In this document: positions 33,195 to 47,269 of the stretch, one piece after another | Numbering within the stretch: the stretch's first letter is position 1 | Layout of the letters: every line of letters begins with the position of its first letter | NCBI GenBank assembly: GCA_030562195.1 | Contig: CM060202.1 | Location: 13,330,001 to 13,394,000 of the forward strand | Length of the DNA stretch: 64,000 bases | Direction of reading: 5' to 3' | From: Nipponacmea schrenckii | Lineage: Eukaryota; Mollusca; Gastropoda; Lottiidae | Notes under the pieces: generated by a model | The model's input: only the letters and a program-made list of their open reading frames with translations | Database searches by the model: none | Told to the model about the DNA's origin: nothing | Made by a program: the position numbers and the translations under genes

Positions 33195-33360
33195 TCATCT
33201 TCACTCATAATTCCAGTTCACCCAGATGTAAATGGGTATGTATAATCCGGGAAAGATCAATGCCAAGAGGTTTGACCAAGGACCAGCTGGTAGAAAGGAT
33301 CCCTGTCACGGCGGACTTGCGAACCTAAGTTGTGATCCTTGTAAAATATAGTTCTTTCTT
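33195..33360 (+). repeat. SINE-like repeat (family B), copy 2
   Basis: Contains GGGAAAGATCAATGCCAAG, GGTTTGACCAAGGACCAGCT and a tail ending CTTGTAAAATATAGTTCTTT. It aligns with 8400-8545 across the same landmarks. Confidence 0.55.
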
Positions 33361-36300
33361 TCTTAAATCGTGAATTTTGATTTGACAAACAATTTTTGTT
33401 TGTTTATATTCAACCAAAGAAATATACACAAAAAAAAATTGTAAAACCAAACCACCAATAGGCATCTTTCTTGAAATATTGCCAAAATATTAAACCATTG
33501 TTTCATTGCCTACATTAATGTATAGTAATACGCATGTTGCTGCTTTCGAATAGATTTTGATGCAACAAGGTATACATTACATTATACATCAGTACAAATA
33601 CAAATACTTTATTTGATATAGCGCAGTACATTAGGAAGAGTAAAACTTGTGTATGTGGCAGAGACTACAGTTTGAATATTGATATGATTATGTATAAACT
33701 ACATACTTTCCATGAATTTGATTTTAAGCACTTTTTGCCAAGGGCTATTTTTTTGGAAGAGTTTAATTTTACAATTTTTTGTCAAGGATTTTAAGAAATA
33801 TGACCCTCCAATTATTGTGTCTTACTTTCTTAACTCTTGGCAGCCATCTTGCCAATCAACTTTTTCTGATTGTTATTTTTCTATCTGTTTGGTTTATTGT
33901 TGTTGAGAATTTATTATGATCTTTTGTGAGAGTTGTATTGACATCACACTATAACCTTCACTTCCTTCCAATTACCTCATACGTCATGTCTGGATACTTT
34001 CCATTTTAGTTTGGTTGTTTATTATAAAGTAAGGATGTCATTCTTGACAGATGGTATCATTTCATTCTCCTTCTCATGACTACAAAATTTGGTTGGAAAT
34101 GCTCATGCTTACTGAAATATGGGGCAATTGAAACACACTTATTACTTTACTTTAACCATGCAGGCATAAATGATTTTACCAGCTTATTTTTGTTGTTCAC
34201 TGGACATTTTAATTGAGATGTTGATTATTCCATTATCTTCTGTATATGTCAAAGATTGTTGGCCTTATACAAGTTTTCATTGTTAAAATGTTGTTTATAT
34301 TGTGTCAACATTCAACATCTGTAAAGGCAAGATTCTTAACAAGAGCAGTTTATTTTTGAGTGAAATGAATGGTTTTTCAAACTATTACTACTATACATTT
34401 TGATCTGCATGACTGAAATCATTCCTCGATTTGCAAATTATTATTATTCACAATGAAATCGAAAAATAAAATAGGTGCTTTATAGATATGATCCTTAATC
34501 CATGTTTTATACCCACCTGTATTTTTAATTGTATTATTTATTTTTATTCCTATTTTTGTCTTTTTTTAAGTTATTGATTATACACCTTTTTGTTTTATAA
34601 ATCTTTGTTTATGTATCTGTTTTTATTTTTATATGGTCAGAATTCCGCAAGCTTTGAACTGATAACAGTCCATTTTTAGTAACACGCATATCTAAATAAC
34701 TGGATATTGTCTTTGTTATCTCAATTAGTTGAGAATGTTTTCCCTTCTAAAAAACCTATAATATGTGAGATATTATTTTGGTATTTACTGGATTAAAACT
34801 ATATAAATCACATTACATTTGCAATCTGTATGAAGAAGAATAGCTGAAGATAGTTTTCCACTCTTTTTATAACAATTTAGAATATAACACTCAAATCTCT
34901 TTGAAAAACCATGGTAAACAGAGTTATTGCCCTTGTTTTTGTTAAATATTTTCAGGCCATTTTCTTGTACCATAATGAACATAATATATGTAAATCCATG
35001 AAACTAAGTAATAAGCCATTAAATAACTTTTACACAAACTTAGCATTGCTTCGATAATTACTTAGTTAAATAAACGCCTTATATAGAGATCTGATCTTTA
35101 TTCATGCCACCATACAAGTCCTGTGAATTTATTTTCCTATCGATCAAGTTTAAGACCAGAATTGATTTGGGTTTTAAGAGGTAGTATTCCTTAAAATAGC
35201 TGATTAGTAGAATCAACCTCCAGGCAACAACTATCCAAGAACTTTTCAAAACGGACAGAGAAACACAAGTATATCTGTGTAAATTTAAAGGACATGTATT
35301 CTCCCAGTGGAAAATTCTTTGATACATCAGATATGGTTGCCATAGACACCAAATTATCTTCAAAAAATAAAACTTTTATATGAACCATAAAAACTACAAT
35401 GTTCCTAAAGAGAGTGTTTGTTATGTTTATAATAACAATATTAGTGTTTATGACTGGTTATGAAAATGACAAAAAACAGCTTTAAATATTGTGGAAATCT
35501 GAATTTAATTTTAATTGTTCTACCAGAATTATACTAGGGTGTAAGTTAAAGAACAATGCGTGTATCGTTCAAGAAGCCAAGCCGGAGTGGGTGGTTTCCA
35601 TTTATTTTTTGCAAGCATGTGTTCGATTGTTCATCTGAAAAAAGAACGCAAAACATTACCTTGAATATTTACCCTTTTGGGGGGGGGGGGTGGTGAGAAC
35701 GTCTATTTTAATAATATTTAATTCATTTTTCACTCAAATAAGGTTGGCCATGTTCACAGAAAATGTATTTATTTAAAACCATCAAGCCTTATGTTTATTT
35801 CTATGGTCCTAAAATTATTTTTAAAAATAGGCAAGCCATCGTATTTTATTACATTTGTGATATTTATAAAACTAGATAAATCCTTAGTTTCACAACTCGT
35901 CTGACATTGGCTTATAAAAACAGTAGAAAAAGTAAACATGTCTAATTTGCAGTTTAATTTCAAGTTTATCTGAATCTTTACAGGTAACTATCTTATTTAT
36001 TGTCTCTTATCTCTTATTACATTTTCACGTTTTTATAAATTAAAATTCTTTTCAGAAAATACTTGCATAACCTTGCCTTTTATCTGGTCTTCTTTCAGTT
36101 TGCAAAATATTTTAACAAGAACTTTTAATGTTTTGTTTTTATACGCGCACATGAAATGTGAGGCGTATATTGACGTCATCCATGTCGGTCCACAAAAGCT
36201 CGTAAACACTCTAGTATTCCTTACGGATCTTTAGGTAACTTTTTGCGGGTGTTCAGAATCATTCAAGAAAGAACCCTATTGAAAAAATGAAAAATATTTA

Positions 36301-39297
36301 GTACGGGTTATTGCCCTTGTACTTGAAAACGAGTTTAAGTTTAGATCATAAACATGATGAAACTTGGAAGTAGTTGTAATTACCCAAATATTAATCAGTT
36401 ATTGTCCTTGTGTTTGTAAATTTTAATTTTTATAAATCATATAAATTTTCATTTCATGTGGAATTATAACAGATAATTTCTGAAATTGATGTGATGTTTC
36501 TGTTATTTGAATTCAAATCTTGAGCTTGTCATATTTTGGCATTCTTATCATCTCAAACTGATAAATGCACATCAAATTCCACTTTTGATAAATTAAGTTG
36601 GTTTGAGATTTCTGATAGCATCAAAGGAATTATTCTCATTTCACTTCAAAGAACATCTTAAAGAATCGCAATTTATCTTATTTTCCCTAAGTTGTTCTTT
36701 AAGATTTCAATCACCCCAAAGCTAATGATTCCTACGCATTTTGTTAAAAGATACAAGCAATTGCAAGCAATGAAATCTATCATTAAATGTAAGGAGAGCT
36801 ATATAATTTTATCATATATCACTTAAAAAACAAAAACAGTTTGACATTTGTCTTATGTTTTTGATAAAAGATGTAAGTCAAGGGCTATAACTCGAAAATT
36901 AATCGAAAATCAGTATACACTATCAGAATCCTCTCAAAGCCTCATAGCCACGGGCACACTTCGATGCTGGCGGAAACATTTGAAATATTGAATCCTTGGA
37001 TATGATGCGAATGCCCCGTCGTTACGACGTACAGGACAATAAGAACGAACGAGCGCTATTAATTATAATCTTATTCTAGATTAAAATATTGATTATCCGC
37101 CTTTGAACAAATTTTACTTCATAATTGACCATAATTAGAAAACCAAATACGCCAAAATAACCCAATTATACCATCAAACACAAAGGGAATCTGCAGCATG
37201 TTTGGAATATAAACCAGATGGTTGTATTAAGAATCAACATGGTCAAGAGGCTTGGGTTTATAATAATACTTTTATTTATCTTAGGATTTTAATTAGAAAT
37301 GAAGCTGGTATCAAGATCACAGATTACGGTACAAGTCAGCTTACAAAGATTTAAGAAAACAATTGTCGATACAAGCCCTTACATCCATAAAGGTGGAAAG
37401 AAATATATATGTATGACTTTCATTCTTGTAATAAAATTTTAATTTACTAAAAACTATTGCCAATTTAGGCGAATAATTCATATTCATATTATTTTCTTAA
37501 CGGCTCAAATATCAGGTAATTGTGAATAAATTCGAATATATCTGAGCCCTTAAATATGTTTTAACCAAAGCTGAAAATTTGGGTAAGGTTCTAAGCATAC
37601 TTTGAACAATATTTTGAACATTGACAATCGCCACTACAGAGAGGTCGGATCTTCATTCTGAAGGTGGTTACAATTGAGCTGGATCATCTATCAAAGCAAA
37701 TATATTGTTATATACAATAAACTTGGGCATGCATAAACTATAATGGGTCAATGGTAGCAAAAATAACATGCACTTAAATAAGAGGCATAGAGTATATTAA
37801 TTAATGAAGACAGCTGACTAACATATACTATATATTTTATTATTTATCTTGTACCCTCTGATTGATCTTATTAGTTTTTAATGAAGGACAAGAATTGACC
37901 ATTTCTTCTTACATACTTATCATTTCCATATGTTCTGCATTTTTTACATCCTGTACATATCTGTATTCTTTTGATGGTCTTTGCACTATTTACTCAAGGT
38001 AACAATATTAGTTACTGCTAATTAAAGCTGTAGTACCGTTTAAGACTTGCATGGAATGAGAAGGGAGTTAGAAGGAATTATTAAAGCTAATGTACTTGGC
38101 ATTATATATACCTAGTCAAAACCAGAAACAATTCAAACAAGCGAAACTATTCTTAATTAATTGTCCTTCTTTTTATTATCAGTTGTTTGCAAAGGAATAA
38201 TATGGTGCATTACAGCTTTGTCAGATCATGGCAATCGCACAGAATAATCATCAACCGAAAGTTGTAGATCATGGACTTTTTTTTCCTTAATGGCTCAAAA
38301 TGAATCTGTATATTGGAGCTCATTTATCGTGAACTCTTTGTCAAATTTGGCCTGAAAAAGAAAGAAACTCTCATGGGATATGTTGGGTGCCGGATATCTC
38401 GTCAATGCCTTTGAATCCAATAGATACATTCCTTCATACTGTTGCTTTAATGAAGACAGAATGTAGAGGAATTTTGCATTCCTGACATATTATAGAACTC
38501 AATTAAAGCCTCATTTCCCAGTCTGTTACATAGTGTTTTTATTGACTTATCTTCGCCTTATTAACTAGCAATAACTGGACATACTCTTAATTATTGGCAC
38601 CTAATCGTAGCTGGTAGATATATACGTATAATATTTTAGGTTCACTTGAGTGCTTATTGTACTATGTGAATGCATACGAATATTTATTTTCATGTGTAAG
38701 ACCCTACATAGGGTTTAATTTGCGATAAAAAATAACCCTATTTACGATTCAATAGTTCTTATGATAAAATTGTTCACGACCATCTGCTACCAGAGTAAAT
38801 TTATATTTTTAACGAGAGCGTTTGTTAGTAAGGTAATATTGTTGACAAAGGCAAAGCAAGGTTATCTGAATGAATTACTATTCAATGTGTCATTGGAGAG
38901 ATCGATCTAGAGTCTATAACCCTTTTTAATAACCATTGAAGTTTTATGAATTATGTATCCAACGTTTGGTAGAAACAGTATAAGCTAACATTGTATACGT
39001 TCTAACTTCAACGCAAGGAATCTACTGCAAGTTTATTTGACCACCGAAGCTACTAACGATACATTTTAAAATTCAGATTTCATTGTCAGTTACGGATCCA
39101 ACATGTTAAATCTTTGGAACTGTATATCGAGGCATTGTATGAATGTAGTAGATTATATACTACATGTATATACAGATTCGACTTCTTTCTCTTGTCTATC
39201 TAAGTAAAGTAACATCTCCGCTTTTTTCTCCTGTCTTATCCATCGACTGTATATACCTCCCTCTTCAGTGATTTCTTCTTCTTGAGTCGACAACCTA

Positions 39298-39410
39298 GCT
39301 GTTCTGACTCGCCTCCATTAGCCCATAAGGTGCATATTAGTAGGATGTAAAACTCCATTCATTTGATTTATTTCTTTCTCTACTTCACTCTACCTGTCCC
39401 CTATTCATCT
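39298..39410 (+). repeat. SINE (family A), 3' fragment
   Basis: CATTAGCCCATAAGGTGCAT, then TAGTAGGATGTAAAACTCCA and TTCATTTGATTTATTT, corresponds to the last ~90 bp of the SINE at 40212-40590. The head and middle are absent. Confidence 0.65.
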
Positions 39411-40211
39411 GGTTCTACTCCACGTCGTTTTATGTAACGCTCAACTATCCTAAGTCCTGTGACTTGTGTAGTGACAAAAAAGGTCCATAGGTCCATGTAC
39501 TTGCCTTACCTGAGACCTGAGATCTCGCATAATCATTTGTCCATGTCTGTAACTACTTAAATTCTAAATTAATATTAATACAGGGTCAAATGGTCGTTTT
39601 GGAAATCTGATATAATCTCAAACCCTTCTCAACGCATAGAATTGTATTAGCACTTTCTTGAGCCATATGCCGAATGTAAACTTAAGAAAATCCTTAATAA
39701 ATCACGTAGCAGGTTTTAAGGTTAAGGTTTGGTTGAACCCTTTTAGTAGGTTAATGGTAGCCCTTGACTGAGTCAAACCTGAAAAGTACCTGTCTTGAAT
39801 CAAACCGTACAGATCTCGACATCTGCCAACTATCAACTACATACACAGGTGTTGATAGTATAGTTTTGAAAGCTAAAATACTTCTCTTTAATTTGTATGT
39901 AAACATGGCGATATCCTTATATATCTAGTTTATATATTACATATGGACAATATGGAGTCGGTAAGGGTAAAATACATGTGTTTTTATCATTATAAGTGAT
40001 AGTACTACATGTTTTACACGAGTGTTTCAAGAAGAGAGAAATCAAAGAGATATGACCATGATCTGAATTGGGTATACTTGTAAGTTATGTTCACACCTTA
40101 CATGAACAACATATTATATCCGTAACATGATTAGGTATACTTGTTAGCCATGTTTACACCTTACAGTACCTACAGAACATATTGTTACCATTTCTGAATT
40201 CAAATTACTTG

Positions 40212-40590
40212 TATTGGGAGCCGCGGTGGCTCAGTGGGTTAGACGCTTGCTCGCTAACCTGAGGGTCCAGGGTTCAATCCCGGCAAAGGTCGAGATGAAC
40301 TTTCGGATTTTTCAGCCCGGTTTCCTCTTGTCAGTCATGCAGGTCGGAGGGACTGACATGGAAAAAGCGTCTAGTCGTTCGGATTGGACAATAAACTGAG
40401 TGTGCTACAGGCTGTGCACGTTAAAGATCACTCGACAGTTGGAAATCGCAAAAGAGTAGGCTTATGCCGCTGTCCTGGCAAAATTTCCCTCATTGCACAC
40501 TGCATGGCGTTGCCCGTCTTCATTAGCCCATAAGGTGCAGAAGAGTAGGACGTACAACTCCATTCATTTCATTCATTTCAATTTACTTAT
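40212..40590 (+). repeat. Full-length tRNA-derived SINE (family A)
   Basis: The head is tRNA-like: A box GGTGGCTCAGTGGGTTAGAC and B box GGTTCAATCCCGGC. The body follows (TTTTTCAGCCCGGTTTCCTC, GGCTGTGCACGTTAAAGATC, CGCTGTCCTGGCAAAATTTC, CATTAGCCCATAAGGTGCAG), and it ends in ATTC/ATTTC repeats. A near-identical flank (CAAATTACTTGTA before, CAATTTACTTATA after) is a plausible target-site duplication. Other copies or fragments lie at 2949, 20670 (minus), 32490, 39298 and 60240. Confidence 0.85.
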
Positions 40591-40591
40591 A

Positions 40592-43500
40592 GACTGTGTT
40601 CAAATCTTACAGAGCTTAGTTGTCATGCAAATCAATTTTACTAAGATATTAATTCAACAAATCCCGTGTACCTACTTCTCAAAACATATTGTACTATAAC
40701 TTATACCCAGATCCTAATCCACTATACTTGTAGTCTATGTCCACACCTATCGGAAAAGGTTTCTGTGTCTAAATATTGTTTTGGATATGTTCACGAGTCC
40801 TGTAATATAATTTTACCGTTATCTGAATAAAATGTCTTCACTTTAATCTGAAAGCTTTTTTTTTATTATACAACGATCGCTTCGTTTACAGCTACTTCTT
40901 ATACTTCCATTGATTAAGTTTAAAAATCATTATACAATTTGTTGTTTTTTTTTTTTAACAATTATAGTTTAAGTAACTGAATTTTTATCAAAACATACTG
41001 AACAAAATGGTGTACGGGGTTGTATAAAAAGAAAACTCTAGTTGGTAAAGTTCAAAGGTTCTTGTATGAAATGCCGAACCAGACGTGGAAAGCTGACCGT
41101 AGCCCTGGAATCAAACTTTGATATTAACATGTGTTTTTATTAAGCTGATAGCCTATCTGATTCGAAATCACCTGATATTCCTTAGACAGTTCCAATACTC
41201 TATATTCCTGATAACACGTTGTTTACTTTCCAATAGAATGCACAATAAACCTATTAACCACTTGCCTAGTGTCATGCGGGACAAGATAGTGTATATTCAT
41301 GAATGATCATATTTCAAAAGCCTGAAACATTTAATTTTTATGTTCTTATGTCGAGTGGCCTACAAATACTATGGAAGCCGATGCGTCCATTATCAAATCT
41401 CGCGTTGTCGCTTTTTAAATTTTAAAGGCGACAGCACGACAACGCGACAACACATGGGACGACAGTGCGACAACGCGATAAAATGTTGTCGCGTTATCGC
41501 GTTGTCGCACTCTCGCCTTAAAATCTGTCGTGTCCTCGCATTGTCGCGTTCTCGTTAGGCGAAAGTGCGACAAGGCGACAACGCGATAACACGACAACAC
41601 AATGGGCGAGAACGCGACAACACGAGGCACAACAATGCGACAATACGAGGAAAGAGAAGGATGATACCAGAATTATTTGGGCGAGATCGCGAGAATACGA
41701 GGGTTTTTTTACATCACTTTGTTTGTCTTTGTATGACCCCTATTTCTCTCACTTTCAATTGTAAATTAATAACCGCTGTGCATATGGAGAGAATTACCCA
41801 CGCGTCCTTTTTTATCAAATTGAAGGAACTCAAATAACAAGATTATTTTGCTTTCTAAACTTTTGAAATTCAATATCATTAAAAATGAACAATCTTCAAT
41901 CATTGTTTATTGTGTGGTATTTTTTAATGACCTGTGACCTTTGAACTTTAACATTCTTCTTATTCTCCTGAACTTTAAATGTTGCCGGAAATGCGAAATA
42001 ATTTATCAATCTAGAAGGTGTGGTCTCGGGTAGAAATTGTTATTCTGGTCTGTTGATTGAAATGATCACAATAGTATGCAAGATGTGAGGTCAAACTTTT
42101 ATCTTTATGAAACAATCATAAATGTCGATATTCTGTGTCATTTTCACAATGGCAATTTATTTCGAGCTTCGTCTAATGCATTGACATAATTTGGCACTTT
42201 GTCACTTTGTAAATACAGCGATGCAATAATGAGCCCATGGGTTACACGCACAATCAAATTGTCAACAGTCTTGGCGATGGCTCTTTATTATCGTAATTGT
42301 AGTTGTATTATGATCGTAACTTTACATAAAATATCTATCATATCTTGTGTAAAACCAATTGCAATGTTTGGAATAGTTTTCAAAGCATATTTCGTTCTTT
42401 GAAGATCATCCAATATTCTGAAAATGGTAAATTATGACGTTGTTGTATTTTAACAAGAGTTCGTTCTCTGTTTTTAACATTATGCAAGCTTTATTTGTTG
42501 TTGTTAGTAATGAACTTGGCAGATCAAGCGACGAGATGAAGTATAATAAAACGGCTGGATAATGAGAGATACAATGATAATGTAATGAACTGTTACTGAT
42601 TATAATGAGATCTGTATCTGGATAACCACGTCAAAAATCTCATCTGTGATGGGGTTGTTGTGTGCACCACACAGTGATGTACAGTTCACGATTATCATAA
42701 CAGAAGGTAATAGTATCGAAAAGTAGTACATGTATCAGCAAAATATATGGGTCCGTACATGTGCACTTGCTTCTATTTTCTATTGTATCCGAGCGCACAC
42801 ACTCTATGAACAGGTATTGCCTTTAACATTGCCAGTTGTCAGCTAAGGGCCCATGCTGTAGTAACAATTATTTACTAAAAAATGATTAGTTTTGGTGGAA
42901 TTGCAAGAAATAATTTATCCAGTTTTTGGCAGTTTTTATGACAGAAAATGTAGGGTATACTTAAACGTTTTATGTGATGCCAAAACGGCCTTATATTGTA
43001 ATTTATTATCTAAGATTTACAACTTTACAAGCTATGGTAGAAATGTAGTAGTAATTTCAGAAAAATTTTCCTTCAAAGGGTTATGTAAAGGTAGTTGTGT
43101 AGATTGTTTAACAGATAACATTGGTATACTTTCAACACTGCGGCGTACATTGGTACTAAAGAAAATCGGAAGAGTTCAATCCTAAATAAGGGTTCAGATC
43201 TAATGGCGATCAAAGCCATTTGTAATCAGGGGAACGCATAGTATCGATATTATGCCAAGGCTATTGATTGCGATCAACTGAATAGTCATAGATTTGGATA
43301 TTTAAAGTCGACGATTATGTCGATGTAATCATGAGCAACTAACAATCACTGGCACCTTCTACTATTATTCAATCGAAGATGTGTTCAAATCGACAAGATC
43401 AAGCGGTTGAAGATATCCTCCCAGATGCCGCCATTTGTTTGTAATCGTTATGAATCAATTGGTCTCGTATACTAGTATCAACAAGGACGACCAACCCCCT

Positions 43501-46500
43501 TCAGGTTAAATTGAAGGCTTCACAGTTTCTGAAAAATCACGTGAAATTATTATATCCACTTCGACACGAATATATGGCATATCGGTTAATATGCCAAACA
43601 AAACATTCATGTTAACATCTTCTCAACCTCAAATCGTCAATTAATTACGTCAGGGGACTTTCTATTGTAGAGTTTCTTTTAATAAATTCCTGATAAAATC
43701 TGTACTTGGTTCCTGGTAATTTCTCACCAGTTTAACAGTAAGATACCGTACAGATAAGAATTCAACCATTTTTTACCAAACGAAACAAACGTATTATGTA
43801 TGAATGATATATAGAGATATCTTAATGATTTATACCACATAAACCATCTACCACCGCAGAAAAAAAAAAAAAAAAAAAAAAAAAATTTGTGGAAAAGATC
43901 AACGAGGTGGGTATCGACGATAAATTTTTTCATGCTGGTTTGGGAACATGTTTTGGAATTCTAACTTTAATGTGACAAAAAGAATACACTACATTACTAC
44001 GAGAAGTGATAATCGCTGACGTCATATGAGCGGTAATGACTAGATACTTAGATTGCAGACTCACCACTCACACAATTTTCCATTTAAAAAAGCAACTGAA
44101 GATTTTATTAGATGTAGGAAATTTGGAATTCAACCATTATTTTGATTCATTGGAACACCTAATGAAATGATTATATTGAAAGTGTCTAAAATTTCTCAAA
44201 ATCCTGATTGGTTCTACATGATATTTGAGTTTTTTTCTATAAACTTAACATTTATGCTATGTATCAAATATGCAAATAAAAAAATGTATATAAATGTTCC
44301 AGGTATCCCCTCTTTAGTCTCGTTTTATTTAATGTTTTTTTTTTCCAGAATTTTTTAGAATTAAAAACAAACGTTTTATAGAAGCGTTTGACAATTAATG
44401 TTTCGAAAGGTATTTATTCCAGGTATCTCTCTTCGAATATAAGAAGTCAAGGTCTCAAAAAGTATTTATATATCTGAGGTATCCACCTAATGATATAACA
44501 TATTCTATTTATAGAGTCTTTAGACAATTAAAGTCTCAGAAAGAATGTATTCGAGGTATTCCCCCTTTAAACTAAAGATTTATTTCATAAAAAAGCCGTT
44601 GATCAAAGAGAAGAACATGTGGTAGAAGGATTTACTACCTAGAGTTTTTATTGTATGTTTTAATGACAACCCACCAGGAACTATACACGTATCATAACAT
44701 CATCTCTCTTTTAAAATCCATTACTGGAAATGTTAGAGTTGAGGCTACATTTTTAAAGGGATATAGTTGTCCAAATATATGATTTTTTTTTTATAGCTAA
44801 CATAGTTTATTGTCCTCAATCCAATGTCTTTTTCAAAATGTAAATAACAAATTGGGTCAACAATTGATTTGTTTCTTGTATTTTACAATTTGCCAAAATA
44901 AGTTATGACGGAGTTTAAATGTGAATATTGACATGTTTATATTGACATGTTTATATTGACTTGTATTACATCAATAATTGAGGGATGCTCGTCTCAGATG
45001 TCAAAGATACTACATCATTTGATCAAATAATGCACTTGCGTCTCATTACTTACATTATGTGGTCATTCACGTCTCTTTCATAGGACAATAAAGTCGTTGC
45101 ATATTGTGGACAAACGTTTTTAAACGCTTCGGTAGGAGGGTTTACCTTTAAGTGGTTAGTAGGGGGTAGTTAAATTCGTTAATGGCACCGTTAAGAGATG
45201 GAAACGAACCACGGCGTGTGTGTATAAGGTGGTTTGTATTTAAATGAGGTGACGCTGTGAATTACAGGAATTCTACTATTGAAGAGTTTTCAATGATATA
45301 TCTACCTGCTGTGATCATAGCAGGAATAAACCATCCTACTACACCTTGGCTCAAGTTTATTTAAAGCTATTACATCTCTCTTACTCTTTACACTTCAAGT
45401 TGTCCTAGCGTGAAATCTAAACAAGTGGAAATGTAATTCTGGCTTCTGACAGTGAATGAAATGATGCCAATAGACAGTGAAATAGCATTAGAGGGGAATG
45501 GAGTCATGACTGAGGTCTAGACACTGGTGAAATCGTTTGTGATTTTAAAAGTTACTTAAAATATTTTGGATCCTTTCTGATTTCTGACAGTGAATGAAAC
45601 AGTGCCAACAATAGTGAACTAGTATTATTGTGAATTGAAGAAATGACTAGAACTCAAAACTTGTCTGGTAAAGCCGTGAGGTTGGAGGTAGAAAATAGCG
45701 TAAATATGACTTGTTATACGGAAAATCATACTCTTGATTCTGATTCCTGGAAGTGAATGAAATTATGTCAATTTATTCTGTTCAACTAAAGAAATACTGA
45801 TTTCTTAGATGCAACGACTTGATTTTGTAATCTGTTGAACTTTATAAAGAACTAGTTAATATGTAAAGCCGAAAAAAGTGGCTGGATGGAGTTGTAATAT
45901 TTTGATCGATTCAAGAAGACCAAGAACAAGAAGTACGTAAATAATTGGATTGTAGTTTGATAATCATTATAAGAGATTATTTGAAATTTACGTGAAGAAT
46001 ATACAAAAACGAATAAAGTAAGATATTGTTCAATACTATTAAATGTTTCATTGTCTCAAAGATTCCTTATTTACACGTATAAGTTTAAATGTGATACACT
46101 TTGTATTGGCATGTTGTTATACACTTTTGAATTAACTATACGGTAAATTGTTCTGAAAAGGAAGCCTTTCTCGTTGGCAATGTTTGAATAAAGTTAATGT
46201 TAATAAGGTGCCAATATGTCTACATTAAAAAAAGATTGGATGAAATAAACCTAGTGGTTGTCTCTGTCCACAAGGAATAACTATTGATAGGTGGAATATG
46301 GTGTAAATTTGTAAAAGTAATCTCATCAAAACTTTTGAAGACTCTTTTATTGCCATGTGAGCCATTATAAGCACCACGCTGATATTTGTAAAGGTACCAT
46401 TTCAGAGCTATTAGATCAAACCTGGTTTCACACTGTTTTGGTAATTTTCTAAATCACTTTAAAAGGATTTTATTGGAGGTAATAACATTCTTTGGCTGGT

Positions 46501-47269
46501 CAATTTCGGATGAAAACGGTTTTTATTAACAGTTATTAAATGTTTTCATCTTTTCGTCCGAATGAAGGAACACCTTGTGCGGACCAATTTTACTATATAT
46601 GTAACAATAACCAATTTAGCGAATGGAGAAGGATGACGCTTTAACAATGTCGATTTTCAACTGTTAATAGTTCTAAAGACAATAGTAATGCCACTAATTC
46701 ATGAAAATATCTGACAAACGGACAAAAGTCACTTGTACACAAACCCCGTCAAAAAAATATACCCCCCCTCCCCCGTCACGGACAAGAGCTCCTTCTAAAA
46801 TGAATATGATACGGTTAGAGTTTACACTGTGTGTCATTATAAGTTCATTTATGGCACGTTTATCAGTGATAATGTTGTAATTAGACGGCAAGTTAATTTA
46901 ATGTTCAGTTATCACCAGTCTGTTTATGGTCTCTGTTCACTGTCATTCCATCATATTCTGAACTTTTAACAGAGGTCATCAAAGATTAGAGCCTGTAAAG
47001 ATCGTTTTGTGGAGTTTGTGTTGGAGGTAAATTCATTTGTGTAATTGAACAGAAAATGTTCATAAAAGTATAGAAATGTCACAATGATTTCAGTATGTAC
47101 AGTTGTAGTTCAATTCCAAACATTTTGTAACTGCACTGTTTCTTGATCTAGATTGTTGTTCTGTGGGGATTGTTTAATGCCCGTTTCTAATCTGTAGCTA
47201 TTATTCAATATTTTCATTATTGGTTTTCAAATTTGTATTGTTAATATTCATAATTATTCACTGTTGACA
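40592..47269. other. Gene-poor region, 40.6-47.3 kb
   Basis: No supported gene. Besides the CGACAACG element it holds the right part of a degenerate tandem repeat (to about 40800) and a poly-A run at 43860-43885. A weak repeat around 44280-44575 is built on an AGGTATCCCC-like core. Three degenerate copies of a TGACAGTGAATGAAA-containing block lie at about 45440, 45580 and 45740. A C-rich patch is near 46760. Confidence 0.55.
41395..41695. repeat. Palindromic CGACAACG-rich fold-back repeat
   Basis: About 300 bp made almost only of GCGACAAC/GTTGTCGC variants in both orientations. The strongest hairpin has perfect 18-bp arms, AGTGCGACAACGCGATAA (41464-41481) and its complement (41494-41511), with a 12-nt loop. 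A second pairing joins CGCGTTCTCG (about 41547) and CGAGAACGCG (about 41609). It is much richer in CpG than its surroundings. Confidence 0.85.

Larger units (their letters stand above)
33057..40200. other. Gene-poor region, 33-40 kb
   Basis: No convincing coding region. It contains a family B SINE-like copy (33195-33360), a G run near 35682-35692 and a probable dispersed repeat at about 36130-36420 (ACATGAAATGTGAGGCGTAT onward, with GTTATTGCCCTTGT). It also holds weak family A fragments at about 38440-38500 (minus) and 39298-39410 (plus). From about 39930 a degenerate tandem repeat begins. An AATAAA near 34458 could end a long 3' untranslated region of the vault-shoulder-like gene, but this is a guess. 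Confidence 0.55.

Noticed and set aside
38440..38500. Possible minus-strand SINE family A fragment
   Set aside because: TTTAATGAAGACAGAATGTAGAGGAATTTTGC resembles the SINE with an internal gap, but the match is too short to list as a feature.
42892..43185. 97-codon plus-strand frame with several cysteines
   Set aside because: It begins at a GTG rather than ATG, matches no family I know, and has no partner exon. Left unannotated.
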